NCBI GenBank assembly: GCA_963715485.1
Contig: OY970244.1
Coordinates: 434,001-498,000, forward strand
From: SG8-30 sp963715485
GTDB taxonomy: Bacteria > Pseudomonadota > Gammaproteobacteria > Steroidobacterales > Steroidobacteraceae
Length of the DNA stretch: 64,000 bases
Reading direction: 5' to 3'
The translations under genes and the position numbers were made by a program. Positions within the stretch are counted from its first letter, which is position 1; each line of letters opens with the position of its first letter. The notes beneath the pieces are model-generated. The model was not told the DNA's origin. It was given only the letters and a program-made list of their open reading frames with translations, and ran no database searches. This document shows positions 8,991 to 17,462 of the stretch, in pieces.

Positions 8991-10060
8991 ATGCCACGCC
9001 TGGAGTCGCTGGAGCTCGTCGCGCCGCAACCGGACGAGTTGCGCGTGCGACTCGCCGCCAGTGGTGTCTGCCACACCGACCTGTTCGCCGATCGGATTAC
9101 GCCGCTCCCGGCGGTGTTGGGGCACGAGGGCGCCGGCGTGGTGGAAGAGGTGGGCAGTCGCGTCACGACCCTGCGGCCGGGGCACCGGGTGGTGCTGACC
9201 TTCGGCTCCTGCGGCGAGTGCGCGTGCTGCCGCGACGGTGCGCCGGCCTACTGCCTGCATGGCCATGAACTCCAGTTCGGCGGTCAGCGCGCGGACGGCT
9301 CAGGCACGTTCAGCGGCCCGGGCGCCGGGATCCACGGGGCCTTCTTCCAGCAATCGTCCTTCGCGACACATGCGATCGCCACGGAACGCAACGCGGTGCG
9401 CATTCCCGATGAACTTCCGTTCGAGCTGGCGGCGCCGCTCGGTTGCGGGGTGCAGACCGGCGCCGGTGCCGTGCTCAACACGCTGGCATGCCGGGAAGGT
9501 TCGAGCCTGGCCGTCTTCGGCGTGGGCTCGGTAGGCCTGTCGGCGGTGATGGCCGCGCGGCTCGCAGGCTGCGCCCAGGTGATCGCGGTCGATGTCCTGC
9601 CGCAGCGGCTCGCCCTAGCGGGCGAGTTCGGCGCGAGCTGCACGCTCGATGCGCGCGAAGGCGACGTAGCCGCGCGGATCCACTCGCTCACGGCAGGCGG
9701 CGTCGACTACTCGATCGAGACGGCCGGCACGGAAGAAAGCTTTCGCGAGGCCATCGACTGCCTGCGACGGCGAGGCGTGTGCGGCCTGTGCACCGTGCCA
9801 CGGCCGGCGAGCCGATCGAGTTCAGGCCGTTGCCCATCCTGAAGGGCAGGACCGTCACGGGTGTGCTGGAAGGCTCGAGCGTTCCGCGGGAGTTCATTCC
9901 CCGGCTGGCACGGCTGCACCTGCAGGGACGGCTGCCCTACGATCGCCTGATCACAGGCTACGACTTTGCCGCTGCCGCGGCGCTCGACGATGCGGCGCAG
10001 GGCCGGGTCGTGAAGGCGGTCCTGCGGATGCCGGCCCCCGCAGCTCAGCTGGAGATGTAG
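8991..10060 (+). CDS. zinc-dependent alcohol dehydrogenase (frameshifted near 9800)
   Basis: The first 270 residues give the full zinc-MDR pattern: SGVCHTD and GHEGAG (catalytic zinc), CGECACCRDGAPAYC (structural zinc) and VFGVGSVGLSAV (NAD fold). After CGLCTVP the family sequence continues in another frame (EPIEFRPLPILKG to the stop at 10060), so one indel lies between 9795 and 9815. The reconstructed length is about 356. Sequence just upstream of the ATG at 8991 also looks like the family N-terminus (PIQAWVHRSPGA in frame) but lacks a start codon, so the true start may be further upstream with another error. The 3' end overlaps the convergent CBS gene by 16 bp. Confidence 0.82.
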
Positions 10061-10473
10061 CGCTTCAGCTGGTCGATTTCCTGCTGCTGTGACTCGATGA
10101 CGGCCCGCACGCAGTCGCCGATGGAGACGATGCCCGTCAGGACATCGTCCTCGAGCACGGGCAGGTGACGGATCCGGTGATGGGTCATCAGCTGCATGCA
10201 GTGCCGTATCGTGTCCTCCGGCCCGACGGTGATGACCGGCGTCGACATGACCTGCCAGACCGGGGTCTCGGCAGAATTCCGGCCCAGCAACACGACCTTC
10301 CTGGCGTAGTCGCGCTCCGAGACGATGCCGGCGAGCTCGGCCGCCTGCAGGACCGGCAGGGCGCCGACGTGGTGCTCCGCCATCAGCGCGATGGCCGTCC
10401 GGACCGGGTCCTCTGCGCCGACCGTGACCAGTCCCGGCGGCTTGGTGTCCAGCAACTCCCTGACTGTTTGCAT
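10045..10473 (-). CDS. CBS-pair domain protein
   Basis: A 142-residue soluble protein consisting only of two CBS motifs (about residues 10-60 and 75-130), with the typical GALPVL / GIVSERDYARK and RHLPVLEDD / GIVSIGD segments. It ends in a short charged helix. CBS pairs bind adenine nucleotides and act as energy or nucleotide sensors; the partner here is unknown. It converges with and slightly overlaps the 3' end of the alcohol dehydrogenase. Confidence 0.9.
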   Translation of the reverse strand: MQTVRELLDTKPPGLVTVGAEDPVRTAIALMAEHHVGALPVLQAAELAGIVSERDYARKVVLLGRNSAETPVWQVMSTPVITVGPEDTIRHCMQLMTHHRIRHLPVLEDDVLTGIVSIGDCVRAVIESQQQEIDQLKRYISS

Positions 10474-10613
10474 CGGCAGCTCCGTGGGCAGGCAGTCAAG
10501 GGAGTCTAACCCGCTGTCGTCGATCCGGGCATCCCGCCGCGCGCATCGCCGTCGGTATCCGCGCCCTCCTGGGCGGATCCGCTAGACTCGCCCGATGCAG
10601 CAGGAGTGATGCC

Positions 10614-11327
10614 ATGCCGACCGTCCTGATCACCGGCGCCAACCGTGGCCTGGGCCTCGAACTCGCTCGTCAGTATGCGGCCGATGGCTGGCGCGTCCTG
10701 GCCTGCACGCGCCAGCCCGACGCCGCTGCACTCGATGCCCTCGAGCAGGAGCATCGGCACGTCAGCCTTCACGCGCTGGAGGTGACCGATGCGGCATCGA
10801 TCGAGACGCTGGCCACGGCGCTGCGCGGCACGACGATCGACGTGCTGCTCAACGTGGCGGGCGTGATGCACCGGCGCGTCGCCGCGACGGACGCAGGCGC
10901 GCGGCCCGCATTCGGCGGGTTCGACTACGATGACTGGGCGCAGGTCCTGGCCGTCAACGTGCTGGCGCCGGCCCGGGTCGCCGAGGCTTTCCTCGAGCAC
11001 GTCGCTGCGGGTGAGCAGAGGAAGATCGTCACGCTCAGCTCCGAGCTTGGCTCGATCGGCGGCAACGAAACCGGCGGACTGTACGCCTACCGCTCGTCCA
11101 AGGCCGCGGTGAACGCGGTGATGAAGTCCATGGCCATCGACCTCGCGCCGCGCGGGATCATCGCGGTGCCGATGCACCCGGGCTGGGTGCGGACGGACAT
11201 GGGCGGCCCGAAGGCACCACTCAGCGCCGAGGAGAGCGCTTCCGGCATGCGCCGGGTCATCGACGGGCTGACGCTGGCCGACTCCGGGCGGTTCCTGCAG
11301 TGGGATGGAAAGGAGCTTCCCTGGTGA
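10614..11327 (+). CDS. short-chain dehydrogenase/reductase
   Basis: A 237-residue classical SDR. The cofactor motif is ITGANRGLGLELA at the N-terminus, the active-site Ser is in VTLSSELGS, and the catalytic YxxxK is YRSSK near residue 163. The C-terminal part, HPGWVRTDMGG, is common in SDRs related to C-factor/carbonyl reductases. The start ATG at 10614 has AGGAG about 7 bases upstream. Substrate unknown. Confidence 0.9.
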   Translation: MPTVLITGANRGLGLELARQYAADGWRVLACTRQPDAAALDALEQEHRHVSLHALEVTDAASIETLATALRGTTIDVLLNVAGVMHRRVAATDAGARPAFGGFDYDDWAQVLAVNVLAPARVAEAFLEHVAAGEQRKIVTLSSELGSIGGNETGGLYAYRSSKAAVNAVMKSMAIDLAPRGIIAVPMHPGWVRTDMGGPKAPLSAEESASGMRRVIDGLTLADSGRFLQWDGKELPW

Positions 11328-11349
11328 CCGGCGCGGCGCAGGTGTCTTG

Positions 11350-11369
11350 CCGCCGCTGAGGCGGTTCTT
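11350..11369. terminator. possible weak terminator between convergent genes
   Basis: A short stem CCGCC-GCTGA-GGCGG at 11350-11364 is followed by TTCTT on the plus strand. It lies between the SDR stop and the stop of the convergent epimerase. The stem is only five base pairs and the T-tract is imperfect. Confidence 0.3.
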
Positions 11370-11391
11370 GCTGATACGTCCGGTGCGTCGG

Positions 11392-12487
11392 CTAGCCGGC
11401 GCGGGCGGCGTGCCAGGCGGCGAGGACCTCGCGTTCGCGTTCCGGCGAGATGCCTGCGCGCAGCTTCTGCCGGCGTTCTTCCGGCAGGCCGCGATACCAG
11501 TCCAGCGTGTCGCGGACGGTCTCGTGCAGCGGTCTGAACTCGAGCCCGGCCTTGACGGCGCGATCCACTGACGTCAGCGAGATCGCGCGTTCCTCGCCTT
11601 CGGGCGGGATCCACACCGGCATGTCCGACCAGGGCGAGACCTTCTGCGCCGCGAGGAACTGCGCGTCCACCCAGGTCAGTCGCGCATCCTTGGCGGCGAC
11701 GGCCACGCAATCCTCCAGCAGGCCACCCATCGTGAACCGGCGCGGCGGCGACACGGCGTTGAAGACTCCATCCGTGCTGCCACCCTCCAGGAGGTCGAGC
11801 GTCCAGTCGGCGAGGTCGCGCGCGTCGATGACCTGGATCGGATCGCCGGGCGCACCGGGCGCGAGGATCTCTCCGCCGCGATCCGCGCGTGCCGGCCAGT
11901 AGGTGAAGCGGTCGGTCGGGTCCAGCGGCCCGACGATCAGCCCGGGACGGATGACCATCGTCCGTCCCGGCAGGGCCGCCTGCGCCGCCTGCTCGCACAG
12001 TGCCTTGAGCGGCCCGTAGGTCTCGCCGCTCACTTCCTCGATGGTGTCGCTCTCCAGCTTGCCGACGGGTGACGACTCGTCGTTCGGCCTCGCGAAGCTG
12101 GCATATACCGAGATCGTCGAGATGAACACGTAGCGATCCACTGCGGGCGCCAGCAGTCCGGCCGACAGCCGGACGTGCCTCGGGATGTAGCCCGAGGTGT
12201 CGATGACCGCGTCCCAGCGACGCCCCTTCAGGGCGTCGAGCTGGCCGTCGCGGTCGCCGATCAGCGTCTCGACGCCGGGGACACCCTCGGGTGCGCGACG
12301 GCCGCGGTTGAAGTGCGTGACCTGCCAGCCGGCGCCCAGCGCGCGCTGGGTGAGGTGTGGCCCGAGGAAGCTGGTGCCGCCGAGGATGAGCAGGCGCCTG
12401 CCGGGTGCATCGGCTGCAGGAAGCCGGGGCGTCGCGCCGGCAAGGGCGGCAGCCCCCGTCGAGCTTGAGGGCGTCACGGCGGGTCAT
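11392..12487 (-). CDS. NAD-dependent epimerase/dehydratase family protein with Tat-like leader (frameshifted near 12465)
   Basis: The main frame (to 12477) gives an extended SDR: LLILGGTSFLGPHLTQRAL is the Rossmann motif, followed by DTSGYIPRHV and FISTISVYA. Upstream, from ATG 12487, another frame starts MTRRDALKL; joined to TGAAALAGATP by one indel at about 12460-12468 it makes a typical twin-arginine signal. The reconstructed protein is about 365 residues. Exported NAD-binding SDRs with Tat leaders are known, which fits cofactor loading before export. Without the leader the protein would begin at 12477 with an odd Ser-rich N-terminus. Substrate unknown. Confidence 0.8.
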
Positions 12488-12550
12488 CGGCACGGGGGGG
12501 ACCTCCACAGTGAGGATGGGCAGTCCCGGGTCGAGGACTGTCCCCGAGGC

Positions 12551-12585
12551 AAAAAAAGTGGCTGGCACCTTGCGGTACCAGCCAC
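12551..12585 (-). terminator. rho-independent terminator of the OmpW/OmpA hybrid gene
   Basis: On the minus strand a 12-bp stem (plus-strand arms 12558-12569 GTGGCTGGCACC and 12574-12585 GGTACCAGCCAC, one mismatch, 4-base loop) is followed by seven T residues (A-tract 12551-12557 on plus). It lies 50 bp downstream of the porin stop codon. Stem strength and T-tract make this the clearest intrinsic terminator in the window. Confidence 0.88.
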
Positions 12586-12634
12586 CTTAACGGTCGGAAT
12601 CCTTCGCCGCCAGCGGCGAAGGTTGTTGTTGTCG

Positions 12635-13756
12635 TTAACGCTCGGCCGTGATGACCACGCGGCGGTTCTGGGCGCGGCCCTCGTCCGTGTCGTTGGACGC
12701 CACGGGCTGGGTCTCGCCGTAACCGACGGTGCTCATCTGGCCCGCCGGGAAGCCACCGGACGCGATGTACTCCTTGACGGAGGCAGCGCGACGCTCGGAC
12801 AGGCCCTGGTTGTAGGCCAGGCTGCCGCGGCTGTCGGTGTGGCCGGCGATGCTGACGCGGATGCTGGCGATCACGTCAGACGGGAAGTTCTTCAGGTTCG
12901 CCAGCACGGCATCGAGCTGCCGGACGTCCTCGGGCGTCAGCTTGGCCGAGTCGAACTCGAACAGCAGGTTGAGGGTGGCCTCGGTGAAGCAGCCGATCTC
13001 GTCGACCTTGGTGCCCGGGGTCGTGTTCGGGCAGCGGTCCTTGTCGTCGTAGACGCCGTCGCCATCGCTGTCCTTCGGCGGCGGGGGCGGCGGGGGCGGC
13101 GGGGGCGGCGGCGGGGGCGGCGGCGCAGCAGCCGCGACCGGGGCCGGTTCGGGCTTGCCGAAGCGGTAGCCGAAGCCGATGCAGAAGATCCACGGGTCGA
13201 CGTCCACGTCGAGCGAGCGGGCCTTCTCCGGGACGCTCGCCGTCGTCTTCATCCAGATCTTCTTGACGTCGAACGACATGGACCAGTTGTTGGTCATGCG
13301 CACGTCCATGCCGATCTGCGCGGCCGGCCCGACGCTGTCGCTCAAGCGGATGCCGCCCAGGTTCTCGTCGGTGATGAACGTGTAGTTCACGCCCGCGCCG
13401 ATGTACGGCTGCCACGTGCCGTTCGGGTTGAAGTGCCACTGCGCGAACAGCGTCGGCGGCAGCTGCTTGAAGTCGCCCAGGCGCAGGTAACTCCGATCGT
13501 CGTAGAGGCCGATGTCGTGCTTCTGCGGGATGGTCAGCAGCAGGTCCAGCGCGAAGTGGTCGGTCAGGAAGTAACCGATCGACAGGTCGGGTGCGACCTT
13601 GTTGCTGATGTCGACGAAATTGGGGTCTTCCTCGGGCGTGATCTGGGCTGCACGCAGGTGCATGAACCAGTCGCCCTTCTCCGCCATGGCCGGCTGCGCC
13701 GCAGCGACCAGGGCCAGCGCCACGAGCGGCGCCGTCAAACCTTTCCTGAACTTCAT
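12635..13756 (-). CDS. OmpW-like beta-barrel fused to OmpA C-terminal peptidoglycan-binding domain
   Basis: A 373-residue outer-membrane protein. Residues 1-25 are a signal peptide ending AQPAMA. Residues 26-205 form an OmpW-type eight-strand barrel ending with GFGYRFGKP. A run of about 16 prolines follows, then DSDGDGVYDDKDRCPNTTPG, a calcium-binding thrombospondin-3-like repeat, and finally an OmpA domain (AGHTDSRGS and RRAASVKEYI near residues 310-330; RAQNRRVVI at the end). The barrel is OmpW-like, not the usual OmpA barrel. A GGGAGCAAGAAG ribosome-binding region precedes ATG 13756. An intrinsic terminator follows. Confidence 0.92.
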   Translation of the reverse strand: MKFRKGLTAPLVALALVAAAQPAMAEKGDWFMHLRAAQITPEEDPNFVDISNKVAPDLSIGYFLTDHFALDLLLTIPQKHDIGLYDDRSYLRLGDFKQLPPTLFAQWHFNPNGTWQPYIGAGVNYTFITDENLGGIRLSDSVGPAAQIGMDVRMTNNWSMSFDVKKIWMKTTASVPEKARSLDVDVDPWIFCIGFGYRFGKPEPAPVAAAAPPPPPPPPPPPPPPPPKDSDGDGVYDDKDRCPNTTPGTKVDEIGCFTEATLNLLFEFDSAKLTPEDVRQLDAVLANLKNFPSDVIASIRVSIAGHTDSRGSLAYNQGLSERRAASVKEYIASGGFPAGQMSTVGYGETQPVASNDTDEGRAQNRRVVITAER

Positions 13757-13813
13757 CTTCTTGCTCCCTGCGGCACGGCGTGCCTGCTCAGCCTCGTAGT
13801 CTAGGGGGCCGTC

Positions 13814-13835
13814 TGTCGCTGTTCAACAGCAGACA
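13814..13835. promoter_or_regulatory. dyad in the divergent porin / MazG-like intergenic region
   Basis: Between the divergent porin and nucleotide pyrophosphohydrolase genes lies a near-perfect dyad whose core is GCTGTT-C-AACAGC (13818-13830) with flanking TGTC and GACA. It could be a repressor site. It is not a LexA box, because the CTGT and ACAG halves are only three bases apart. No regulator is identified. Confidence 0.35.
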
Positions 13836-13914
13836 ACAGGGAAAAACCGATTTTGAAGGGGTAACGACCGTATGATCGACGCAACAGATGAGTCCCGGAC
13901 GGGAGAGGACGAGC

Positions 13915-14277
13915 ATGAACGACGATGTCCGTGACCTGGCTGACCTGCGCGACCGGCTGCGTGACTTCGTCGCGGAGCGCGATTGGGACCAGTTCCACAG
14001 CCCCAAGAACCTGTCCATGGCGCTGGCGGTGGAGGCGGCCGAGCTGGTCGAGATCTTCCAGTGGCTGACGGAGGCCGAGAGCGCTGTACTGGACGAGGCC
14101 CGGCGCGCCCGGGTCGAGGCGGAACTGGCCGACATCCTCGTCTACCTCGTGCGGATCGCCGACCGGCTCGATGTGGACCTGCTGCGGGCGGCCGCCAGCA
14201 AGCTGGAGGAGAACGCGCGCAAGTACCCTGCGGATCTCGTCCGGGGCAAGGCGCTCAAGTACGACGAGTACGACTGA
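13915..14277 (+). CDS. MazG-like nucleotide pyrophosphohydrolase
   Basis: A 120-residue all-alpha protein. The metal-binding acidic motifs are EAAELVEIFQW near residue 40 and EAELADILVYLVRIAD near residue 70, the EExxE and ExxD pattern of the MazG/dCTPase superfamily. Such enzymes hydrolyse non-canonical or surplus nucleoside triphosphates to monophosphates. I chose ATG 13915, which has GGAGAGGA about 6 bases upstream, over an in-frame ATG 27 bases earlier. The short length resembles the RS21-C6/iMazG group. Confidence 0.88.
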   Translation: MNDDVRDLADLRDRLRDFVAERDWDQFHSPKNLSMALAVEAAELVEIFQWLTEAESAVLDEARRARVEAELADILVYLVRIADRLDVDLLRAAASKLEENARKYPADLVRGKALKYDEYD

Positions 14278-14295
14278 GCGGGGGGATCGATCGAG

Positions 14296-15063
14296 TCAGT
14301 CCGCGGCCTCGCCGACGGGCCGCTGCGCCGCAAAGGTCGCCTTGCCCTGCAGCACCTGCTCGTAGACCTGGGAAGCCAGGCCGCCGATCCCGGCGACGCG
14401 CGCCGCATGCGCCGCGCGCACGTCGTCGTCCCACACCGCCTCGGCGGACGGCGTCGCGGCACTGCCGGCGGCCGCGCGGCTGTCGGCACGCGCCTGGCCG
14501 GCGCTGCCGTAGGCGTGCGCAAAGACATCCCGGTCGTGAGGCGTCAGCCGGTCGAACCAGTCCTTGTTCGCGACGATCACCCCGGCGCGGTACTCGTCGC
14601 GCGCTGCCGGGTCTGCCCAGTCGTCGTCGAACCACTCGAGCAGGCTGAGGCTGCGTGCCAGGAACAGCTTGCGATAGGTCTCGAACACGACCTGGTCGAG
14701 CACGTAGTCCGCCTCCCCGTGCGAGTCGAACAACCCGGGCAGGCGCAGCACGGCCAGCTCGGGCACGAGCGCTTCCGCTTCCGCCGGCGGCAGGGCTGCC
14801 ATCTGCAGCGTGCCGGCCTGCACCGCGGAGGCCCACCCGGACGGCGGACTCGCCACGTCGGGGCCCTGGAGGGTCACCGCGAATTGCGGCGCCCATACCT
14901 TCACGTTGTCCACGAAGCGCTGCCAGTTCGCCTCGCTTGCGTCCGTGGGCGAGGACGAGGCGGCGACAGCGACCTGGTATCGATCGCGCGGCGAGGCATC
15001 CTGGGACGGCTGCCCGCAAGCAGCGAGCAGCAGGGCGAAGGCGAGGACAGTCAATCGGCGCAT
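14296..15063 (-). CDS. TRAP-type (DctP-like) solute-binding lipoprotein, orphan
   Basis: A 255-residue protein. The N-terminus has a short hydrophobic signal ending in the lipobox LLAAC (Cys at about residue 17), so it is probably lipidated. The middle part resembles DctP-family TRAP receptors: QAGTLQMAALPPAEAEALV, LRLPGLFDSHGEADYVLD and a following region that ends IVANKDWFDRLTPHDRDVF. The family is usually about 320 residues, so this is a shortened member. No DctQ or DctM membrane genes are nearby, making it an orphan receptor or a sensor component. ATG 15063 was chosen because it begins the signal peptide. Confidence 0.65.
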   Translation of the reverse strand: MRRLTVLAFALLLAACGQPSQDASPRDRYQVAVAASSSPTDASEANWQRFVDNVKVWAPQFAVTLQGPDVASPPSGWASAVQAGTLQMAALPPAEAEALVPELAVLRLPGLFDSHGEADYVLDQVVFETYRKLFLARSLSLLEWFDDDWADPAARDEYRAGVIVANKDWFDRLTPHDRDVFAHAYGSAGQARADSRAAAGSAATPSAEAVWDDDVRAAHAARVAGIGGLASQVYEQVLQGKATFAAQRPVGEAAD

Positions 15064-15203
15064 GACCCGGCATTCCGGACAACAGGGGGCGCCAAATATA
15101 CCGGAAGATAAGTTCATCTGTTTTCCCGTGTCACGGGATCCGGCGACACGGGGTTGCGGTTAACATCGATGCAGCGACCCGCGCGTCGCACGAGGGCATC
15201 TTC

Positions 15204-16199
15204 ATGCCGCAGGCCTTGATCCACGATCGCTACGGAGAGCCCGCAGACGTCCTGCGTCTCGCCGACCTTCCCGAGCAGCAACCCCGCGAGGGCGAGCTGG
15301 TGATGCGCATGGAAGCGGCGGCGATGCATGTCGCCGACATCCGTACCGTGCAGGGTGCGCCGGGTTTCGACCTGCCGCTGCCGCGCACGCCCGGGTTCGA
15401 AGGCATCGGCCACGTCATTCGCGTCGGCCCGGGCACAACGGACTTTGTCGTGGGCGACCGGGTCTTCCCGCCCTCCGGGTCGGGCACCTTCCGCGAGGAA
15501 CTCCTCGCGAAGGCATCGCAGTGCATGCCCGCTCCCGAGGGCGATGCAGCGCAACTCTCATTGCTGACGATCAACGGGCCGACGGCCTGGCTGCTGCTGC
15601 ACGGCTACGCGCGCCTGGAACCGGGCGACTGGCTGGTGCAGAACGGGGCGAACTCCAGTTGCGGACGCTACCTCGTGTCGCTGGCACGCGAGGAAGGCGT
15701 GCGCACGGTGAATATCGTGCGCCGCCAGGAAGTGGCGGGCGAACTCGAGGCGCTCGGCGCCGACATCGTGCTGGTGGACGGTCCGGACCTGGCCTTGCGC
15801 GTCCGCGAGGCGACTCAGGGCGTTGCCCCGAAGCTGGGCGTGGACTGCGTCGCCGGCGCCGCCACCCAGCGCATCGCCGAGTGCCTGGCACCGGGGTCGC
15901 CGCTGGTCTGCTATGGCGCCATGAGTGGCGAGCCCTGCCAGATCGACTTCTACCTGATGTTCCGCAACGACCTGACGCTGCGCGGCATGAGCTTCCGGCG
16001 CGAGCTCAACAAGCGCACCCCGCCGCAGGTGGAGGCGATCTACCGGGGCCTCGCCGAGCGCATCGCAGACGGCCGCCTGCAGGCGCGCATTGCCGCGACC
16101 TATCCGCTGGCGATGTGGCGCGAGGCCTTCGCGCAGGCGGCGAGGACTGGCGAGGAGCGGCAGGGGAAGGTGGTGATAAGGATGGCGGAGGGCGGATAG
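15204..16199 (+). CDS. zinc-free MDR: 2-enoyl-CoA / quinone reductase family
   Basis: A 331-residue medium-chain reductase without zinc-binding cysteines. The segment WLVQNGANSSCGRYLVSLAR with the following VRTVNIVRR is characteristic of the mitochondrial-type trans-2-enoyl-CoA reductase (Etr1/MECR) branch; FRNDLTLRGMSF near residue 255 fits the same group. It would use NADPH on an alpha,beta-unsaturated thioester, but quinone reductase activity is not excluded. Heptad repeats start inside its last codons. Confidence 0.87.
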   Translation: MPQALIHDRYGEPADVLRLADLPEQQPREGELVMRMEAAAMHVADIRTVQGAPGFDLPLPRTPGFEGIGHVIRVGPGTTDFVVGDRVFPPSGSGTFREELLAKASQCMPAPEGDAAQLSLLTINGPTAWLLLHGYARLEPGDWLVQNGANSSCGRYLVSLAREEGVRTVNIVRRQEVAGELEALGADIVLVDGPDLALRVREATQGVAPKLGVDCVAGAATQRIAECLAPGSPLVCYGAMSGEPCQIDFYLMFRNDLTLRGMSFRRELNKRTPPQVEAIYRGLAERIADGRLQARIAATYPLAMWREAFAQAARTGEERQGKVVIRMAEGG

Positions 16200-16232
16200 C
16201 GGATGGCGGATGGTCGGTGGTCGGTGCGGTGC
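16186..16232. repeat. heptad-phase tandem repeat at the reductase stop
   Basis: The units GGCGGAT, AGCGGAT, GGCGGAT, GGTCGGT and GGTCGGT follow each other without gap, covering the last residues and the TAG stop of the reductase. Unlike the arrays at 7.1 kb and 44.6 kb, only one strand arm is present. Confidence 0.7.
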
Positions 16233-16405
16233 CGGTGGCCATGAACCGCGACAACGCCGTGGTGCGGCAGTGGTGGGGGCCGCTGTTCGTCCGGCACCGC
16301 GTGGACCTGGTCTTGGCCGGGCATGATCACCTTTACGGTCTCTATGGTGCCTTCGACATCGTCAGGAAGCCCGATGGGTCCAAGGACCTGGTGGACCGGA
16401 TGCCG
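16226..16405 (+). pseudogene. remnant of a calcineurin-like metallophosphatase (C-terminal fragment)
   Basis: One frame between the repeat and dgkA encodes NAVVRQWWGPLFVRHRVDLV followed by LAGHDHLYG. This is the end of the metallophosphoesterase domain of purple-acid-phosphatase-like proteins, in which GHDH carries two metal-ligand histidines. Nothing of the N-terminal three quarters is present and no start codon or ribosome-binding site is evident. It is a truncated relic, whose 5' part may have been removed by a rearrangement at the adjoining repeat. Confidence 0.6.
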
Positions 16406-16416
16406 GCGGGCTCGGC

Positions 16417-16800
16417 TCAGCTGACGCGATCCCAGAGCAACAGGGCCCAGGTCGCCAGGGCGAGCAGCAGGGACAGGAGCACGGCGCTCGAACCGAGGTC
16501 CTTGGCGAACCCGGACAGGCGATGCCGCTCGTTGCTGATGCGGTCGACGACCACCTCGATCCCGGTGTTCAGCAGTTCGACGATCAGCACGAACAGGACA
16601 CTGCCCGCCAGCAACGCCCTCTCGAGGCCGTTTCGCCCGAGCCAGAGGGCCAGCGGAACGAGGACGCAGGCAGCCCACACCTCCTGACGGAACGCTGCCT
16701 CGCTGTAGTAGCAGTGCTTGAGGCCACGCAGCGAGTTCAGCGTCGCCAGCCAGAGCCTCTCCGCGCCGCCGGGCCGCGGACCATCGCGAAGCGTGTCCAT
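16417..16800 (-). CDS. dgkA: diacylglycerol kinase
   Basis: A 127-residue integral membrane protein with three hydrophobic segments. The family motifs are NEAAFRQE-like SEAAFRQEVW near residue 35, and the catalytic segment VELLNTGIEVVVDRI followed by KDLGSSAVLL. It phosphorylates diacylglycerol to phosphatidic acid in the inner membrane, recycling lipid head-group turnover products. It starts 3 bp after the stop of the PAP2 gene, which catalyses the reverse reaction, so the two are almost certainly one transcript. Confidence 0.95.
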   Translation of the reverse strand: MDTLRDGPRPGGAERLWLATLNSLRGLKHCYYSEAAFRQEVWAACVLVPLALWLGRNGLERALLAGSVLFVLIVELLNTGIEVVVDRISNERHRLSGFAKDLGSSAVLLSLLLALATWALLLWDRVS

Positions 16801-16803
16801 GGC

Positions 16804-17361
16804 TCAGGTGGGCCAGACTCTGAGGCTGGCGAGCGCCAGCGACGCACCGATGAGTGCCCCGGCAACGACGTCCGTCGGATAGTGCAGGCCCAGCACGACC
16901 CGGGACACACCGACGAGCAGGGTGAACGGGACCAGCACCACCGACAGATCGGGCACATGGGCCGTCGCCAGCACCGTGAAGCAGACCGCGTGGAGCGTAT
17001 GGCCCGAGGGGAAGCTGTAGCGATCGAGCGGTGCGGTCCCGAGCTCGATGCCTTCATAGACGAGGTACGGCCGCTCGCGCGAGAGGCGTGTCTTCATCGA
17101 CTTGTAGAGCACCGTTGCCACCAGGCCGGTGACCGCCATCTGGAGCGCCACCAACGCCGTCGCTTCACCGCTCACTGCCAGCAGCAGCATCAACAGGTAC
17201 CAGAAGCCGCCGTCACCGAGCCGGCTCACCAGGGTGAATACCTGCCGGACCAGCGGGACGCTGCAACCGCGGTTCACCTTGAGGCACCAGGATCGCTCGA
17301 TGCCTTCGAAGCGGCTCCACACCGGCATCAGGCTCAGTGCGCGCATCTCGTCCTCTTGCAT
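16804..17361 (-). CDS. PAP2-family membrane phosphatase
   Basis: A 185-residue membrane protein with about five hydrophobic helices. The complete three-part phosphatase signature is present: KTRLSRERP (KxxxxxxRP), SFPSGHTLHAV (PSGH) and SRVVLGLHYPTDVVAG (SRxxxxxHxxxD). Such enzymes dephosphorylate phosphatidic acid, phosphatidylglycerophosphate or undecaprenyl pyrophosphate. Pairing with dgkA and glycosyltransferases suggests a diacylglycerol/phosphatidate cycle. ATG 17361 was chosen; ATG 17346 is an alternative five residues in. Confidence 0.92.
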   Translation of the reverse strand: MQEDEMRALSLMPVWSRFEGIERSWCLKVNRGCSVPLVRQVFTLVSRLGDGGFWYLLMLLLAVSGEATALVALQMAVTGLVATVLYKSMKTRLSRERPYLVYEGIELGTAPLDRYSFPSGHTLHAVCFTVLATAHVPDLSVVLVPFTLLVGVSRVVLGLHYPTDVVAGALIGASLALASLRVWPT

Positions 17362-17462
17362 GACTGCAACGGGCGGACGCGTGCAACGATAGGGCTGCAA
17401 TGCTGCAGGCCTGCTGCCAAATCATTGCGCTGTCGTGACAACCCGGGTCGCAGTGAATTGCG

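Noticed and set aside
13814..13835. LexA (SOS) box
   Set aside because: CTGT and ACAG halves are separated by three bases instead of eight.
16226..16405. A complete short phosphatase gene
   Set aside because: Only the last part of the domain is present, without start codon, ribosome-binding site or the first metal-binding motifs.
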